From: Streptomyces lavendulae subsp. lavendulae
GTDB lineage: Bacteria; Actinomycetota; Actinomycetes; Streptomycetales; Streptomycetaceae
Length of the DNA stretch: 64,000 bases
Direction: 5' to 3'
NCBI RefSeq assembly: GCF_002803845.1
Contig: NZ_CP024985.1
Coordinates: 1,984,001-2,048,000 of the forward strand
Shown piece after piece: positions 24,464-34,752 of the stretch. A program made the position numbers and the translations under genes. The notes below the pieces were generated by a model. It was not told where the DNA came from and ran no database searches. It worked only from the letters and a program-made list of their open reading frames with translations. The first letter of the stretch is position 1. Each line of letters begins with the position of its first letter.

Positions 24464-24484
24464 GGGGCGGTTCCTCACCGCCCC
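24464..24484. terminator. Hairpin between convergent genes
   Basis: GGGGCGG (24464-24470) and CCGCCCC (24478-24484) form a 7-bp stem with a 7-base loop. It overlaps the last codons of the gluD-type permease gene and lies 20 bases after the hydrolase stop. Confidence 0.45.
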
Positions 24485-25353
24485 GGCAGCACCGTCTCGG
24501 GCTCCGCGGGGGCGACCTCGACGGCCGCGGTCTTCGGGCTGCGCCGCTCCCGCCGGGCCACCCAGGTGGCGAACCAGGACAGCAGCATGCACATCCCGAT
24601 GTAGATCGGGGAGATGATCATCACCACGGGGATGAACGGCAGGTCGTAGTCGAGGTTCGAGGCGATCAGCTTGCCCGCGTGCAGGAACTCCTCGTAGGTG
24701 ATCAGGTAGCCGAGCGAGGTGTCCTTCAGTGCCACCACCAGCTGGCTGATGATCGTGGGCAGCATCGCGCGGACGGCCTGCGGGGCCAGCACGAAGGTCA
24801 TGACCTGCGTCTTGCGCATGCCGAGCGCGTACGCCGCCTCGCGCTGGCCCCTCTCCACGGAGTTGATGCCCGTACGGAAGACCTCCGCGAGCACCGATCC
24901 GTTGTACAGGGTCAGCCCCGCCACCAGCGCGGGCAGCGGCTGCGCCTTGAGCGCGACGAAGATGAAGAAGATCATCACCAGGACCGGCATGGCCCGGAAG
25001 AACTCCACGAACAGGGTCGCCGCCCAGCGCAGGGGCCGGTGCACCGAGAGCCGGCCGGCGGCGAGCACCGCACCGAGCAGGACCGAGAGCACCGAGGCGT
25101 ACGCGAAGGCCTTGAGGGTGTTGCCCAGCCCCCGCAGCACCAGCTCCTGGATGCCCTTGTAGAGGAAGGGGCTCCACTTGGTGGCGGTGAACTGGCCGGT
25201 GTCGAAGAGCAGGTAGAGGATCCAGGCCAGCAGCCCGAGGATCACCGCCGTCGACGCGATCCCGTAGACGAGGTGACGGCGCCGGGTGCGGGGGCCGGGC
25301 AGGTCGTAGAGGGCCGTGGACTCCAGCTCCCCGTGGAGCGCGTGCGCGGTCAT
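24475..25353 (-). CDS. gluD: Glutamate-type ABC importer permease (GluD-like)
   Basis: A 292-residue inner membrane permease of the HisM/GluD class. A cytoplasmic tail of about 35 residues precedes about five transmembrane helices. The EAA loop that contacts the ATPase is EAAYALGMRKTQVMTFVLAPQA, here about residues 170-191. The ATG overlaps the preceding permease stop by four bases (ATGA), as expected for co-translated partner subunits. The C-terminal tail is charged. Substrate class is inferred from the binding protein in the same operon. Confidence 0.85.
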   Translation of the reverse strand: MTAHALHGELESTALYDLPGPRTRRRHLVYGIASTAVILGLLAWILYLLFDTGQFTATKWSPFLYKGIQELVLRGLGNTLKAFAYASVLSVLLGAVLAAGRLSVHRPLRWAATLFVEFFRAMPVLVMIFFIFVALKAQPLPALVAGLTLYNGSVLAEVFRTGINSVERGQREAAYALGMRKTQVMTFVLAPQAVRAMLPTIISQLVVALKDTSLGYLITYEEFLHAGKLIASNLDYDLPFIPVVMIISPIYIGMCMLLSWFATWVARRERRSPKTAAVEVAPAEPETVLPGR

Positions 25354-25994
25354 CGGGCGACTCCGTAGCGCTTCTCCAGTACGTGGAAGAGCGCGCTGAT
25401 GGACAGGGTGATGATCAGGTAGCCCACGGCGATCCAGACGAAGGTCCAGACGATGTTGTAGCCCAGCTCACTGAGCGTCTTGTACGTGCCCAGCAGCTCG
25501 TTCACGCTGAAGGCGCCGGCGATCGCGGAGTTCTTGGCGAGGGCGATCAGGGTGGATCCGATGGGCGGGATCACGGACCGGAAGGCCTGCGGCAGCACCA
25601 CCGTGCCCAGCGTCTGCCCGAAGGACATGCCCAGGCTGCGCGCCGCCTCGCCCTGGCCCTTGGGCACGGTGTTGATGCCCGAACGCAGCACCTCGCAGAT
25701 GAAGGCGGAGGTGTAGCAGCCCAGGGCCAGGACGGCGAAGACCTGGAACGGCAGCACCAGCCCGAAGCGGGGCAGGCCGAGCAGCACCGCGAAGAAGAGC
25801 AGGGTCAGCGGGGTGTTGCGCAGCACGTTCACCCAGACCGTGCCGAAGACCCGCAGGGATCCGATGGGCGCGACCCGGAAGGAGGCCATCACGAAGCCCA
25901 GGACCAGGGCGAGGAGGGAGGCGTAGACGGTGAGCTGGACGGTGCCCCAGAAGCCCTTCCCGTAGAGCGCGAAGTTCTCGGTGAGTACGTACAT
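25350..25994 (-). CDS. gluC: Glutamate-type ABC importer permease (GluC-like)
   Basis: A 214-residue permease with about five transmembrane helices and the EAA loop GEAARSLGMSFGQTLGTVVL. The N-terminus MYVLTENFALYGKGFWGTVQ is typical of the GluC/HisQ subfamily. It follows the binding-protein gene by 16 bases and overlaps the next permease by four. The two permeases would form the membrane heterodimer of the importer. Confidence 0.87.
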   Translation of the reverse strand: MYVLTENFALYGKGFWGTVQLTVYASLLALVLGFVMASFRVAPIGSLRVFGTVWVNVLRNTPLTLLFFAVLLGLPRFGLVLPFQVFAVLALGCYTSAFICEVLRSGINTVPKGQGEAARSLGMSFGQTLGTVVLPQAFRSVIPPIGSTLIALAKNSAIAGAFSVNELLGTYKTLSELGYNIVWTFVWIAVGYLIITLSISALFHVLEKRYGVAR

Positions 25995-26010
25995 GGCGGT
26001 GGCTCTCCCC

Positions 26011-26943
26011 TCAGCTCGCCGGGTAGCGGTCGATGGGCGGTGGTGTCGGGGCGGGCTTGCCGGAGAGGCCGAGGGTGGCCTCGTAGGCCTTCTTCCAGTC
26101 GCCGTTCTTCTCGTGCTCGGCCAGGGCGTCGTCGATGGCGAGGCGCAGGGCGGTGTCGGAGCGCGGCACGCCGATGCCGTACGGCTCGCGGGAGAAGGGT
26201 TCGCCGACGACCTTGAGCTCGTCGGGGACCTTGGCGGCGTAGCCGAGGAGGATGGAGTCGTCGGTGGAGACGGCGTCGACCTGGTAGGTCAGCAGGTTGT
26301 CCACGCAGACCGAGTAGGTGTCGTAGGCGACGAGGACCGCCTCCGGGTGTTCCTTCTGGAGCCGCTGGTAGGGCGTGGATCCGGCGGCGGAGCAGACCCT
26401 CTTGCCCGCGAGGTCGTCCGGGCCCTTGATGGCCTTCTCGTCCTTGCGGACCAGCAGGGACTGGCCGGCCATGAAGTAGGGGCCGGCGAAGCCGACCTGC
26501 TTCTTGCGGTTGTCGTTGATCGTGTAGGTGCCCACGTAGTAGTCGATCTGGCCGTTCTGGAGGGCCGTCTCGCGGTTGGCCGAGGAGATGGTCTTGAACT
26601 CGATGGTCTTGGGGTCGAAGCCGAGGGAGGCGGAGATCATCTTGGCGATCTCGATGTCGAACCCGGAGTAGGTCCCGCGCGCGGGGTCCTTCTCCCCCAT
26701 GTACGGCTGGTCCTCCTTGGCCCCGACGACGAGGTGGCCGCGCTTCCTCGCCCGCTCCCAGGTGGGTGATCCGGGCAGCTGGAAACCCGTGGCCACCCGG
26801 TATACGGGCAGGTCCTCGGGCTGCGGGCCCTTGACCGGGGGGCTGCCCGGCTTGCCGCAGGCGGCGGCCGCGAGGAGGACGAGGGCCAGGAGGAGGGCGC
26901 GCAGGAGGTGCGGGGTGCGCGCGGGGTGGGGGGTGTGTCTCAT
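26011..26943 (-). CDS. gluB: Glutamate-type ABC substrate-binding lipoprotein
   Basis: A 310-residue lipoprotein. The signal peptide ([17 protein letters not shown]) ends in a lipobox with Cys at about 29. The periplasmic-binding fold (SBP_bac_3) runs from about residue 65 ([20 protein letters not shown]) to 300. Segments matching the Corynebacterium GluB pattern are [25 protein letters not shown] and [15 protein letters not shown], which supports glutamate or a related acidic amino acid as ligand. It lies 11 bases after the ATPase gene. The C-terminus is Pro-rich ([15 protein letters not shown]). Confidence 0.87.
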   Translation of the reverse strand: MRHTPHPARTPHLLRALLLALVLLAAAACGKPGSPPVKGPQPEDLPVYRVATGFQLPGSPTWERARKRGHLVVGAKEDQPYMGEKDPARGTYSGFDIEIAKMISASLGFDPKTIEFKTISSANRETALQNGQIDYYVGTYTINDNRKKQVGFAGPYFMAGQSLLVRKDEKAIKGPDDLAGKRVCSAAGSTPYQRLQKEHPEAVLVAYDTYSVCVDNLLTYQVDAVSTDDSILLGYAAKVPDELKVVGEPFSREPYGIGVPRSDTALRLAIDDALAEHEKNGDWKKAYEATLGLSGKPAPTPPPIDRYPAS

Positions 26944-26954
26944 CGGGCCGCCCC

Positions 26955-27698
<744 letters not shown>

Positions 27699-27791
27699 AC
27701 GCTGCCCTGCCCACTTGTCGGTGTGTCGAGGTCAGCGCAAACTATCCAGCCGCCGGAGGGGCTTCACCGCGACACGCCTAAAAGGGATATA

Positions 27792-27807
27792 AAGCGCATT
27801 GGCGCTT
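27792..27807 (-). terminator. Short hairpin after the small protein gene
   Basis: AAGCGC and GCGCTT are perfect inverted copies with a 4-base loop, followed on the minus strand by ATATCCCTTTT. It lies 18 bases after the 27825-28265 stop, so weak termination is plausible. It could equally be part of the glu promoter region. Confidence 0.4.
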
Positions 27808-27824
27808 CAGCCCCACGGGGTGGA

Positions 27825-28265
27825 TCAGCCCTCGGCGGCCTCGGCGTACACCTGGCTGAGTTCCGGGGAACCGGTCATCGCCCAGGACACCCCCGACTCG
27901 ACCACGTCGAGCTCCCGCCCCGAGGCGAGCCGGATCACGGGCCGCCCGTTGGGCCACGACTGCCAGGCGGCTCCCCGCAGGGTGCGCACGATCACCGTGC
28001 CGAGGTAGAACCCGGCGTCGCTGCCCAGCCACGGGACGGCCTCGGGGTCCCGCCGCCAGCGGGGCATCAGCTGGTCGAGGGCCTCCAAGGAGGCCGGGGT
28101 CTGGTCGAGTTCGAGCCCGGCCGCCCTGGCCTGCGCCCGCAGCATCTCGCACTCCGAGAACAACTCGGCGACGCCCTCGGGGTGATCCGCGAGGGCGGCG
28201 GCGAGTCCCGCACCCTGTTCCGTTTCGTGCCGGTTCAGCCAGTTGGCGAGGAAAGGGATGTTCAT
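27825..28265 (-). CDS. Conserved hypothetical protein, DUF6278-like
   Basis: A 146-residue soluble protein. It begins MNIPFLANWLNRH and has the segments GVAELFSECEMLRAQARAAG, SLEALDQLMPRW and WLGSDAGFYLGTVIVRTLRG. The end is WPNGRPVIRLASGRELDVVE. This matches my memory of a small Streptomyces family named DUF6278, but no function is known. No signal peptide or membrane segment is present. It is transcribed toward the glutamate importer operon. Confidence 0.7.
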   Translation of the reverse strand: MNIPFLANWLNRHETEQGAGLAAALADHPEGVAELFSECEMLRAQARAAGLELDQTPASLEALDQLMPRWRRDPEAVPWLGSDAGFYLGTVIVRTLRGAAWQSWPNGRPVIRLASGRELDVVESGVSWAMTGSPELSQVYAEAAEG

Positions 28266-28346
28266 ACCGCCCAGCCTGGCACCACGATCCCCGGCTGGCC
28301 ACAGGGCGCGCCTTGATCCCTCACCCGGTTCCGCACCGGGCCGGGA

Positions 28347-29126
28347 CTACAGGTCCAGGTCGACGACGACCGGGGCGTGGTCCGAGGCGCCCTTGCCCTT
28401 GCGCTCCTCACGGTCGACGTAGGAGTCCTTGACGGCCTTGACGAAGGGCTCGTTCCCGTAGACGAGGTCGATGCGCATGCCCTTGTTCTTGGGGAAGGCG
28501 AGCATGCGGTAGTCCCAGAAGGTGTACGGGCGGTCGTACTTGAGGGCGCGCGGGAAGACGTCGGAGAGGCCGGCCGCGCGCAGGGCCTCCAGGGCGGCCC
28601 GCTCGGCGGGGGTGACATGGGTGAGGCCCGCGAAGACCGCCGGGTCGTACACGTCCTCGTCGGTCGGCGCGACGTTGAAGTCGCCGAGCACGGCGAACGG
28701 GCGCGGTCCGGCCGCGTCTTCGGCGACGGCGCCCGCCAGGGCGCGGAACCACTCCAGCTTGTAGCCGTAGTGGTCGTGCTCGACCTCGCGGCCGTTGGGC
28801 ACGTACACGGACCAGACACGGACGCCCCCGCAGGTCGCGGAGATGGCGCGGGGCTCCTCCACGCCCTCGTAGTCCGGGCCGCCGGGGAGCCCCGTGACGA
28901 CGTCCTCCAGGCCGACCCGGGAGAGCAGGGCCACGCCGTTCCACCGGCCGGTGGCGTTGACGGCCGACTCGTAGCCCAGCTCGCGCAGCTCTGCGGCGGG
29001 GAACTGCTCCGCCGAGCACTTGGTCTCCTGGATGCAGAGCACGTCGGTCCCGGAGGTCTCCAGCCAGGCCAGCAGGCGCGGCAGCCGGGCGGTGATCGAG
29101 TTGACGTTGAACGTGGCGATACGCAT
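28347..29126 (-). CDS. xth: Exodeoxyribonuclease III
   Basis: A 259-residue DNA repair nuclease/AP endonuclease of the endonuclease-exonuclease-phosphatase fold. Motifs are MRIATFNVNSITARLPRLL (Asn), CIQETKC (metal Glu), VYVPNG, LGDFNVAPTDEDVYDP (Asp/Asn), DYRMLAFPKNKGMRIDLV and ASDHAPVVVDL (catalytic Asp-His). ATG 29126 gives the canonical start; eight extra upstream codons are not needed. It lies 31 bases downstream of the MBL-fold gene on the same strand. Confidence 0.93.
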   Translation of the reverse strand: MRIATFNVNSITARLPRLLAWLETSGTDVLCIQETKCSAEQFPAAELRELGYESAVNATGRWNGVALLSRVGLEDVVTGLPGGPDYEGVEEPRAISATCGGVRVWSVYVPNGREVEHDHYGYKLEWFRALAGAVAEDAAGPRPFAVLGDFNVAPTDEDVYDPAVFAGLTHVTPAERAALEALRAAGLSDVFPRALKYDRPYTFWDYRMLAFPKNKGMRIDLVYGNEPFVKAVKDSYVDREERKGKGASDHAPVVVDLDL

Positions 29127-29156
29127 GCCGTCAAACCTACCGCCCGGCACCGACAG

Positions 29157-29789
29157 TCAGAGCGCGGCGCTCTCGCCCGCCCCGAGCCGGCGGTGGGGGG
29201 CGCCGCCGAGGTTGGCCAGGGCCGTGTCGTAGATCGGCCGGGCGATGTCCGCGAGGTAGGCGTCGTGGATGTCGATCGCCTGGCGGGGCTTGACCTCGCG
29301 GACGTAGTCGATCACTTCGGCGACCTTGTTCCAGGGGGCGTGCACCGGGAGCATCAGCGTGTCGACGGGGGCGTCCGGGACGGTCAGGGCGTCCCCCGGG
29401 TGGAAGAGGGAAGCGTCCACGAGGAAACCCACGTTGGCGACCCGCGGGATGTCCGGATGGATCACGGCGTGCAGCTCGCCGTGCACCCGGACCTCGAAAC
29501 CGGCGGCCTCGAAGGCGTCCCCGTGCCCCACGGCGTGCACCCGGCCGGGGTAGGCGGCGGACAGCTTCTCGGCGACGCTGCGCGCGGTCCACAGCTGCGC
29601 CGCCGGGTTCGCGTCGAGGGCGGCGCGGATCCGGCCCTCCTCGAAGTGGTCCGGGTGTTCGTGGGTGACCAGCAGGGCGTCGGCTCCGAGGCCCGCGTCG
29701 GCTTCGCTGAAGGCGCCCGGGTCGATGACGAGCGTGCGCCCGTCCTTCTCCAACTGGACGCAGGAGTGCAGCCGTTTGGTGAGGTTCAT
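29157..29789 (-). CDS. MBL-fold metallo-hydrolase
   Basis: A 210-residue UlaG/YycJ-like metallo-beta-lactamase-fold protein. The metal motif is LVTHEHPDHFEEG (HxHxDH) at about 41-53. Additional His ligands are likely in GELHAVIHPD and in MLPVHAPW or AIDIHDAYL. The start MNLTKRLHSCVQLEKDGRTLVIDPG matches the L-ascorbate-lactonase-like group. The substrate is unknown. It probably forms a transcription unit with exonuclease III. Confidence 0.88.
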   Translation of the reverse strand: MNLTKRLHSCVQLEKDGRTLVIDPGAFSEADAGLGADALLVTHEHPDHFEEGRIRAALDANPAAQLWTARSVAEKLSAAYPGRVHAVGHGDAFEAAGFEVRVHGELHAVIHPDIPRVANVGFLVDASLFHPGDALTVPDAPVDTLMLPVHAPWNKVAEVIDYVREVKPRQAIDIHDAYLADIARPIYDTALANLGGAPHRRLGAGESAAL

Positions 29790-29860
29790 GGGGCCACCCT
29801 AGTGCTGCCGGGCGCCGTGACCCGGTGGACCTTTCCGGTCACGGCACTGGATCCCGCGGG

Positions 29861-30466
29861 CTACGGGACGGTGGTGGAGACCACGTAGACGCGGGGTGCG
29901 CGCGGGTTGGCGAAGTCGACGGTGATGTCCCGGGTGGGGCGCGGGTCGTCCGCCTCCACCGTGACCCCGGACCACTTGTGCTTCGGGCTCCAGCTCCAGC
30001 CCGCGACCTTGGCGTCGCGCTCGGATACCGACACGCCGGGGGTGAGGGCGGCCCGGCTGGTGCCGACGTCGGCGAGGAAGGAGTCCAGCGCCTTCGGCGT
30101 GACCTGGAACTGGACGTACAGCCGGCTGGTGTGCCAGTTGTTGGTCTCCAGGTAGCCGACCGAGGAGGCCCCCGAGTCGGGGATCGGGACCTCGTAGATG
30201 CTGCGCTGCACGGTCGACGGCCAGTCCGGGCGGACCTTGACGGCCCCGACCCGGGCCGCCTTGTCCTTGCCGCTGGCGCGGCTCTGCTGGGCGGAGACGG
30301 CGAGGTAGCCCGCCGGGACGCCGACCAGCAGCAGGATGATGAGCGCGGTGATCCAGCGGCGCCGGACCGTCTCGCGGCGGCTCCCGCGCTCCCCGGGGGC
30401 GGAAGGTCGGTGGTCCTCCGCCTCGGGGGAGGAGGCCTGTCTGGGCAGGGAGGTGGGCGGTGTCAC
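29861..30466 (-). CDS. Single-pass membrane protein at the end of a sugar operon
   Basis: A 201-residue protein with a cytoplasmic Pro/Ser/Glu/Arg-rich head (about 1-37). One transmembrane helix follows (WITALIILLLVGVPAGYLAV), then an extracytoplasmic domain of about 140 residues (TVQRSIYEVPIPDSGASSVG, HTSRLYVQFQVTPKALDSFL). The GTG start overlaps the ROK kinase stop by four bases, so it is part of that operon. The family is not recognised. It could be a transporter-associated or sensor protein, but nothing in the sequence shows this. Confidence 0.7.
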   Translation of the reverse strand: MTPPTSLPRQASSPEAEDHRPSAPGERGSRRETVRRRWITALIILLLVGVPAGYLAVSAQQSRASGKDKAARVGAVKVRPDWPSTVQRSIYEVPIPDSGASSVGYLETNNWHTSRLYVQFQVTPKALDSFLADVGTSRAALTPGVSVSERDAKVAGWSWSPKHKWSGVTVEADDPRPTRDITVDFANPRAPRVYVVSTTVP

Positions 30467-31641
30467 TGCTGGTCCTGGTCCTTGGGTTCCGGGGGCGGTG
30501 TCGGGCCCGTGGGGGTGCGCAGGCCGAGCTGCGCGTAGCGCTCGTACCGCTCGACGCGCCGGCGCGTGGCGCGGCGGAAGCGGCGGGCGACGAGCCGGGC
30601 GAGGTCGGCGGCGCCGACCATGCCCGCCTCGGGGCCGAGCTGGGCCTTGGCGATGCGCGCCTCGGGGCGGTAGCCGCGGCCGGTGAGGTGGCGGCGGAAG
30701 GCGTCCCGGGCGGGGCCGATGAGGAGGTCGTCGGCGGCGCTGACCCCGCCGCCGATGACGAAGCAGGAGGGGTCGAGGGCGGCGGCGAGGTTGGCGATGC
30801 CCACGCCGAGCCACTGGCCGATGTCCTGGAGGAGCTCCACGCACATGGCGTCGCCCTCGCGGGCCAGCTCGGTGATCAGGGGTCCGGTGATCTCCGAGAC
30901 GTTGCCGCCGACGCGGGCGATGATGTTGTACGCGACCGGGGAGTCGGCGGCGGCCAGCTCGCGGGCCTCGCGGACGAGGGCGTTGCCGGAGCTGTACTGC
31001 TCCCAGCAGCCGCGGTTGCCGCAGGGGCAGCGGTGGCCGCCCGGGACGACCTGCATGTGGCCGAACTCCCCGGCCACCCCGTAACGGCCGCGCTTGACCT
31101 GGCCGCCCTCCAGGATGGCCCCGCCGATGCCGGTGCCCAGGGTGATCATGACCAGGTGGTCCTCGCCGCGGCCCGCGCCGAAGCGCCATTCCGCCCAGGC
31201 GGCGGTGTTGGCATCGTTGTCGACCATGACCGGGACCGCGAGCCGGGACTGGAGGGCGTCGCGCAGCGGTTCGTCGCGCCAGGCCAGGTGCGGGGCGAAG
31301 AGCACGCGGGAGCGGTCGGCGTCGACCCAGCCCGCGGCGCCGATGCCCACCGCGTGCACGTCGTGCCGGTCGGAGAGGTCCAGGACCAGCTCGACGATGG
31401 TGTCCTCGACGACCTTGGGGCTCTTGGACTTGTCGGGGGTCTCGGTACGGATCTTCTCCAGGATGACCCCGTCGGCGTCGACGACGCCGGCCATCACCTT
31501 GGTGCCGCCGATGTCGATGCCGACGGTCGGGACGCGCGGGGCGGTCAGCAGCGACCGGCGCTCCCTCGTCCCGACGGTCCGCAGGACCGTGCCCCGCGCC
31601 GCGCCCCGGTGGGAGAGCGCGAAGTCCCGGTACGTGCTCAT
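30463..31641 (-). CDS. ROK-family sugar kinase
   Basis: A 392-residue cytoplasmic kinase. After a 37-residue leader, the ATP-binding motif is [15 protein letters not shown] and the catalytic Asp lies in [13 protein letters not shown]. The ROK zinc site is [20 protein letters not shown]. No N-terminal HTH is present, so it is an enzyme rather than a ROK repressor. It likely phosphorylates the sugar brought in by the ABC transporter encoded just upstream, in the arrangement of FrcK in frcBCAK operons. The ATG overlaps the ATPase stop by four bases. Confidence 0.88.
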   Translation of the reverse strand: MSTYRDFALSHRGAARGTVLRTVGTRERRSLLTAPRVPTVGIDIGGTKVMAGVVDADGVILEKIRTETPDKSKSPKVVEDTIVELVLDLSDRHDVHAVGIGAAGWVDADRSRVLFAPHLAWRDEPLRDALQSRLAVPVMVDNDANTAAWAEWRFGAGRGEDHLVMITLGTGIGGAILEGGQVKRGRYGVAGEFGHMQVVPGGHRCPCGNRGCWEQYSSGNALVREARELAAADSPVAYNIIARVGGNVSEITGPLITELAREGDAMCVELLQDIGQWLGVGIANLAAALDPSCFVIGGGVSAADDLLIGPARDAFRRHLTGRGYRPEARIAKAQLGPEAGMVGAADLARLVARRFRRATRRRVERYERYAQLGLRTPTGPTPPPEPKDQDQQ

Positions 31642-32528
31642 CGAGTCGTGTCGTCCCTGTCGGAGGCGGAGTCGGATGGGGGGCCGGCGGGGGTGCCGGC
31701 CGAGGTGTCCCGTCCTGATTCTGCCACCCGCTCCAGCTCGTGGCTCAGCTCGTCCAGCTCGGAGCCGCCCGCCATCTGCCGGGTGAGCTCGTCCAGGGTG
31801 ATCGAGTCCCGGGTGTGGCTGCCGGCCATGGTGCCGCGCTTGAGGAGCACGAAACGGTCCCCCACCAGGTACGCGTGGTGCGGGTTGTGAGTGATCAGGA
31901 CCACCCCGAGACCTGCGTCGCGGGCGGCGGCGACGTACTTGAGGACGACGCCGGACTGCTTGACGCCGAGGGCGGCGGTGGGCTCGTCCAGGACGAGGAC
32001 CTTGGCCCCGAAGTACACGGCGCGGGCGATGGCCACGCACTGGCGCTCGCCGCCCGAGAGGGTCCCGATGGGCTGGTCGACGTCGCGCAGGTCGATGCCC
32101 ATGCGCAGCAGCTCGGCGCGGGTGGTCTCGCGCATCAGCTCCACGTCGAGGCGGCGGAAGGGTCCGCGGCCGCGGGTGGGCTCGGAGCCGAGGAAGAAGT
32201 TCCGCCAGACCGGCATCAGGGGGACGACGGCGAGGTCCTGGTAGACGGTGGCGATGCCGCGGTCGAGGGCCGCGCGCGGGTTGGCGAGCTCGGTCTCCTC
32301 CCCCTCGATCTCGAAGGTGCCGGCGTCGTGCCGGTGCAGCCCCGCGATGATCTTGATGAGGGTGGACTTCCCTGCGCCGTTGTCGCCGAGCACACAGGTG
32401 ATCCCGCCGGCGGTGACCTCCAGGGAGACGCCCTGGAGGGCGCGGATGTTGCCGTAGTACTTGCTGACGTCGGTCAGCTTCACCAGGGTGGTCCCGGCCT
32501 GGGGGCCGGGCGCGGTGTGCGCGCTCAC
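31638..32528 (-). CDS. Sugar ABC importer ATPase, single-domain type
   Basis: A 296-residue ATPase. The Walker A is GDNGAGKST, the Q-loop is [12 protein letters not shown], the signature is [14 protein letters not shown] and Walker B is [12 protein letters not shown]. Most CUT2 importers (ribose, xylose) have a double-domain ATPase of about 500 residues. This one has a single domain plus a charged 50-residue tail, as in FrcA. The GTG start overlaps the permease stop by four bases. The C-terminal tail is Ser/Asp-rich and not conserved in ABC proteins generally. Confidence 0.9.
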   Translation of the reverse strand: MSAHTAPGPQAGTTLVKLTDVSKYYGNIRALQGVSLEVTAGGITCVLGDNGAGKSTLIKIIAGLHRHDAGTFEIEGEETELANPRAALDRGIATVYQDLAVVPLMPVWRNFFLGSEPTRGRGPFRRLDVELMRETTRAELLRMGIDLRDVDQPIGTLSGGERQCVAIARAVYFGAKVLVLDEPTAALGVKQSGVVLKYVAAARDAGLGVVLITHNPHHAYLVGDRFVLLKRGTMAGSHTRDSITLDELTRQMAGGSELDELSHELERVAESGRDTSAGTPAGPPSDSASDRDDTTR

Positions 32529-33562
32529 TTGCTCTCCTCCGCCCGCTTGCGGACCCAGGCGTTCAGCAGCGTCGCCAGCAGGAGCATGGCGCCGAGGAAG
32601 AACTTGAACCAGTCCGGGTTCCACTGGGCGTACACGATGCCGTTGCTGGTCATGCCGAAGATGAAGGCGCCGACGGCCGAGCCGATGGCGGAGCCGTAGC
32701 CGCCCGTCATCAGACAGCCGCCGATGACCGCGGCGATGATGTACAGGAACTCGTTGCCGACGCCCTCCCCCGACTGGACCACGTCGAAGGAGAAGAGGAT
32801 GTGCTGCCCGGAGATCCAGGCGCACAGCGCGACGCCCATGTAGAGGCCGATGCGGGTCTTGACCACGGGGACGCCGGTGGCGCGGGCCGCGTCGGCCCCG
32901 CCGCCCACGGCGAAGATCCAGTTCCCGGCGCGGGTGCGCAGCAGGATCCACGTGGCGACCGCGACCAGGGCGAACCACCACAGGATGGTGACCTTCAGGG
33001 TGACCGAGCCGATGTTCCACTGCGAGGCGAACAGGGCCCGCGCGGAGGAGAAGCCCTCCATGTCGGCGATGGTCTTGGTGGAGACGGAGCCGCTGATCAG
33101 CTTGGTGAAGCCGAGGTTCAGGCCGGTCAGCATGAGGAACGTGCCGAGCGTGATGATGAAGCTCGGGAGCCTGGTGCGGGTCAGCATGAACCCGTTGAAG
33201 AAACCGATGGCCAGGGTGACCAGCAGGGACACCCCGACGCCGACCCACACGTTGGCGGTCATCTGGTAGCTGAACATCGAGCTGACCAGCGCCGAGGTGG
33301 TGACCATGACGCCGGCGGAGAGGTCGAACTCGCCGCCGATCATCAGCAGGGCCACCGGGCAGGCCATGATCCCGATGGTGGAGGCCGAGTACAGGATCGT
33401 GCTCAGGCTGGAGGCCTGCAGGAAGCTGGGGGCGGCGAAGGAGAAGAAGACGAAGACGGCGGCGGCCCCGACGACCGCGCCCAGCTCGGGGCGGGCGAGG
33501 AGCTTCTTGAGGTGCGAGGCCGGTGCGAGCCGTTCGTCGGCGGTGTCGGCGCCGGCGCTCAT
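32525..33562 (-). CDS. Sugar ABC importer permease (CUT2/FrcC-like)
   Basis: A 345-residue inner membrane protein with about 8-10 helices. The family segment [20 protein letters not shown] is the hallmark of ribose-type permeases, and [20 protein letters not shown] and [20 protein letters not shown] are also typical. The ATG overlaps the binding-protein stop by four bases. It forms the channel for the sugar delivered by the binding protein. Confidence 0.92.
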   Translation of the reverse strand: MSAGADTADERLAPASHLKKLLARPELGAVVGAAAVFVFFSFAAPSFLQASSLSTILYSASTIGIMACPVALLMIGGEFDLSAGVMVTTSALVSSMFSYQMTANVWVGVGVSLLVTLAIGFFNGFMLTRTRLPSFIITLGTFLMLTGLNLGFTKLISGSVSTKTIADMEGFSSARALFASQWNIGSVTLKVTILWWFALVAVATWILLRTRAGNWIFAVGGGADAARATGVPVVKTRIGLYMGVALCAWISGQHILFSFDVVQSGEGVGNEFLYIIAAVIGGCLMTGGYGSAIGSAVGAFIFGMTSNGIVYAQWNPDWFKFFLGAMLLLATLLNAWVRKRAEESK

Positions 33563-34569
33563 CGGCTGCCCCGCTTGATGTACTCCTCCAGCTTGGCGGC
33601 CTCGGCCGCCGTGACGATCTGCGGCCCGGTCAGCACGGGCCGGCCGCCGCCGAGGACGTCCGCGTTGTAGCGGTAGAGCCACAGCAGGTCGATCGCCTCG
33701 TAGCCCTGGAGGAAGGGCTGCTGGTCCACCGCGAAGCCGAGGGCGCCGGACTTCAGGTCGCGGGCGACGGCCTCGTTGAGGTCGAAGGTGTCGACCTCGG
33801 CCTTGCTGCCCGCCGCGTCCTTCGCCTTGACGGCGGTGGCGGCGAAGGGGGCGCCGAGGGTGACGATGGCGTCGACGGAGGGGTCGGCCTGGAGCTTGGC
33901 CTGGATGGCGGCCTGGACGGACGGCATGTTGGTGCCCTCGACGTAGAGGTTCTCCATGCTCCCGCCGAAGGTCTTCTTCGCTCCGGCGCAGCGCTGCTCG
34001 TGGCCCACGTTGCCCTGTTCGTGCAGGATGCAGACGGCCTTCTTGCGGCCGCGCTTGGTCAGTTCGGTGCCGACCGCCTCGCCCGCGATCGCCTCGTCCT
34101 GGCCGATGTGGGTCAGGGCGCCGTACGCGGCCGACTGCTCGGATCCGGAGTTGACCGTGATCACGGGGATGCCCGCCTTGACGGCCTTGCCGAGGACGTC
34201 CTTGAGGGCGTCGGGCTTGGCGAGGCTGACCACGATCCCGTCGACCTTCTGGTCGATCGCGTTCTGCACGAACTGGGCCTGCTGCTGCGCCTGGTCGTCG
34301 TGCGAGTAGACGAAGTTGATGTTGTCCTTCGCCGCGGCCTCCTTGGCGCCCTTCTGGACGATGTCCCAGAAGGTGTCGCCGTCGCCCGCGTGGGTCACCA
34401 TCGCGAAGGTCCAGCGCGGCGTGGAGACGGCGGGCCGGCCCGCCCGGTCGGCCTTCGCCCGCTCCTCGGCGCGCTTGCCGCCCGTGCTGCTGCAGCCCGC
34501 GAGGGAGGCTCCCAGTACCACCGCGAGCACGGCGCCCACGACGCGTACCCCTGTCCGAACCCTAGCCAC
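33559..34569 (-). CDS. Sugar ABC substrate-binding lipoprotein
   Basis: About 336 residues. A GTG at 34569 is preferred because a GGGAAGG lies about 10 bases upstream and it leaves a compact signal peptide ([20 protein letters not shown]) ending in the lipobox LAGC; in-frame starts at 34593 and 34602 are alternatives. The mature protein is a peripla_BP_4 fold: [53 protein letters not shown] and [16 protein letters not shown]. It is the first gene of a five-gene operon and diverges from a Gfo/Idh dehydrogenase gene. The sugar is unknown; fructose, ribose or inositol are reasonable. Confidence 0.85.
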   Translation of the reverse strand: MARVRTGVRVVGAVLAVVLGASLAGCSSTGGKRAEERAKADRAGRPAVSTPRWTFAMVTHAGDGDTFWDIVQKGAKEAAAKDNINFVYSHDDQAQQQAQFVQNAIDQKVDGIVVSLAKPDALKDVLGKAVKAGIPVITVNSGSEQSAAYGALTHIGQDEAIAGEAVGTELTKRGRKKAVCILHEQGNVGHEQRCAGAKKTFGGSMENLYVEGTNMPSVQAAIQAKLQADPSVDAIVTLGAPFAATAVKAKDAAGSKAEVDTFDLNEAVARDLKSGALGFAVDQQPFLQGYEAIDLLWLYRYNADVLGGGRPVLTGPQIVTAAEAAKLEEYIKRGSR

Positions 34570-34752
34570 GTCGCCGTGCCCTTCCCTCGTCATACCCGCC
34601 ACTGATTCTCAAAGTGGTCATTCCGGTCCAGCCGCCCAGTATCCGCCACGGTCGGCCTCGGGAGCCCATCGGGGCCGTCGCCACCATCGTGGCCTTCCGC
34701 GGACGGAGCCGGGCAGATTGACAGCTCCCCCGGACGGGGCCACGTTGAGTGC

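Noticed and set aside
34599..34617. CCACT-N9-AGTGG inverted repeat before the sugar operon
   Set aside because: Only 5 bp per arm and overlapping alternative start codons; too weak to call an operator.
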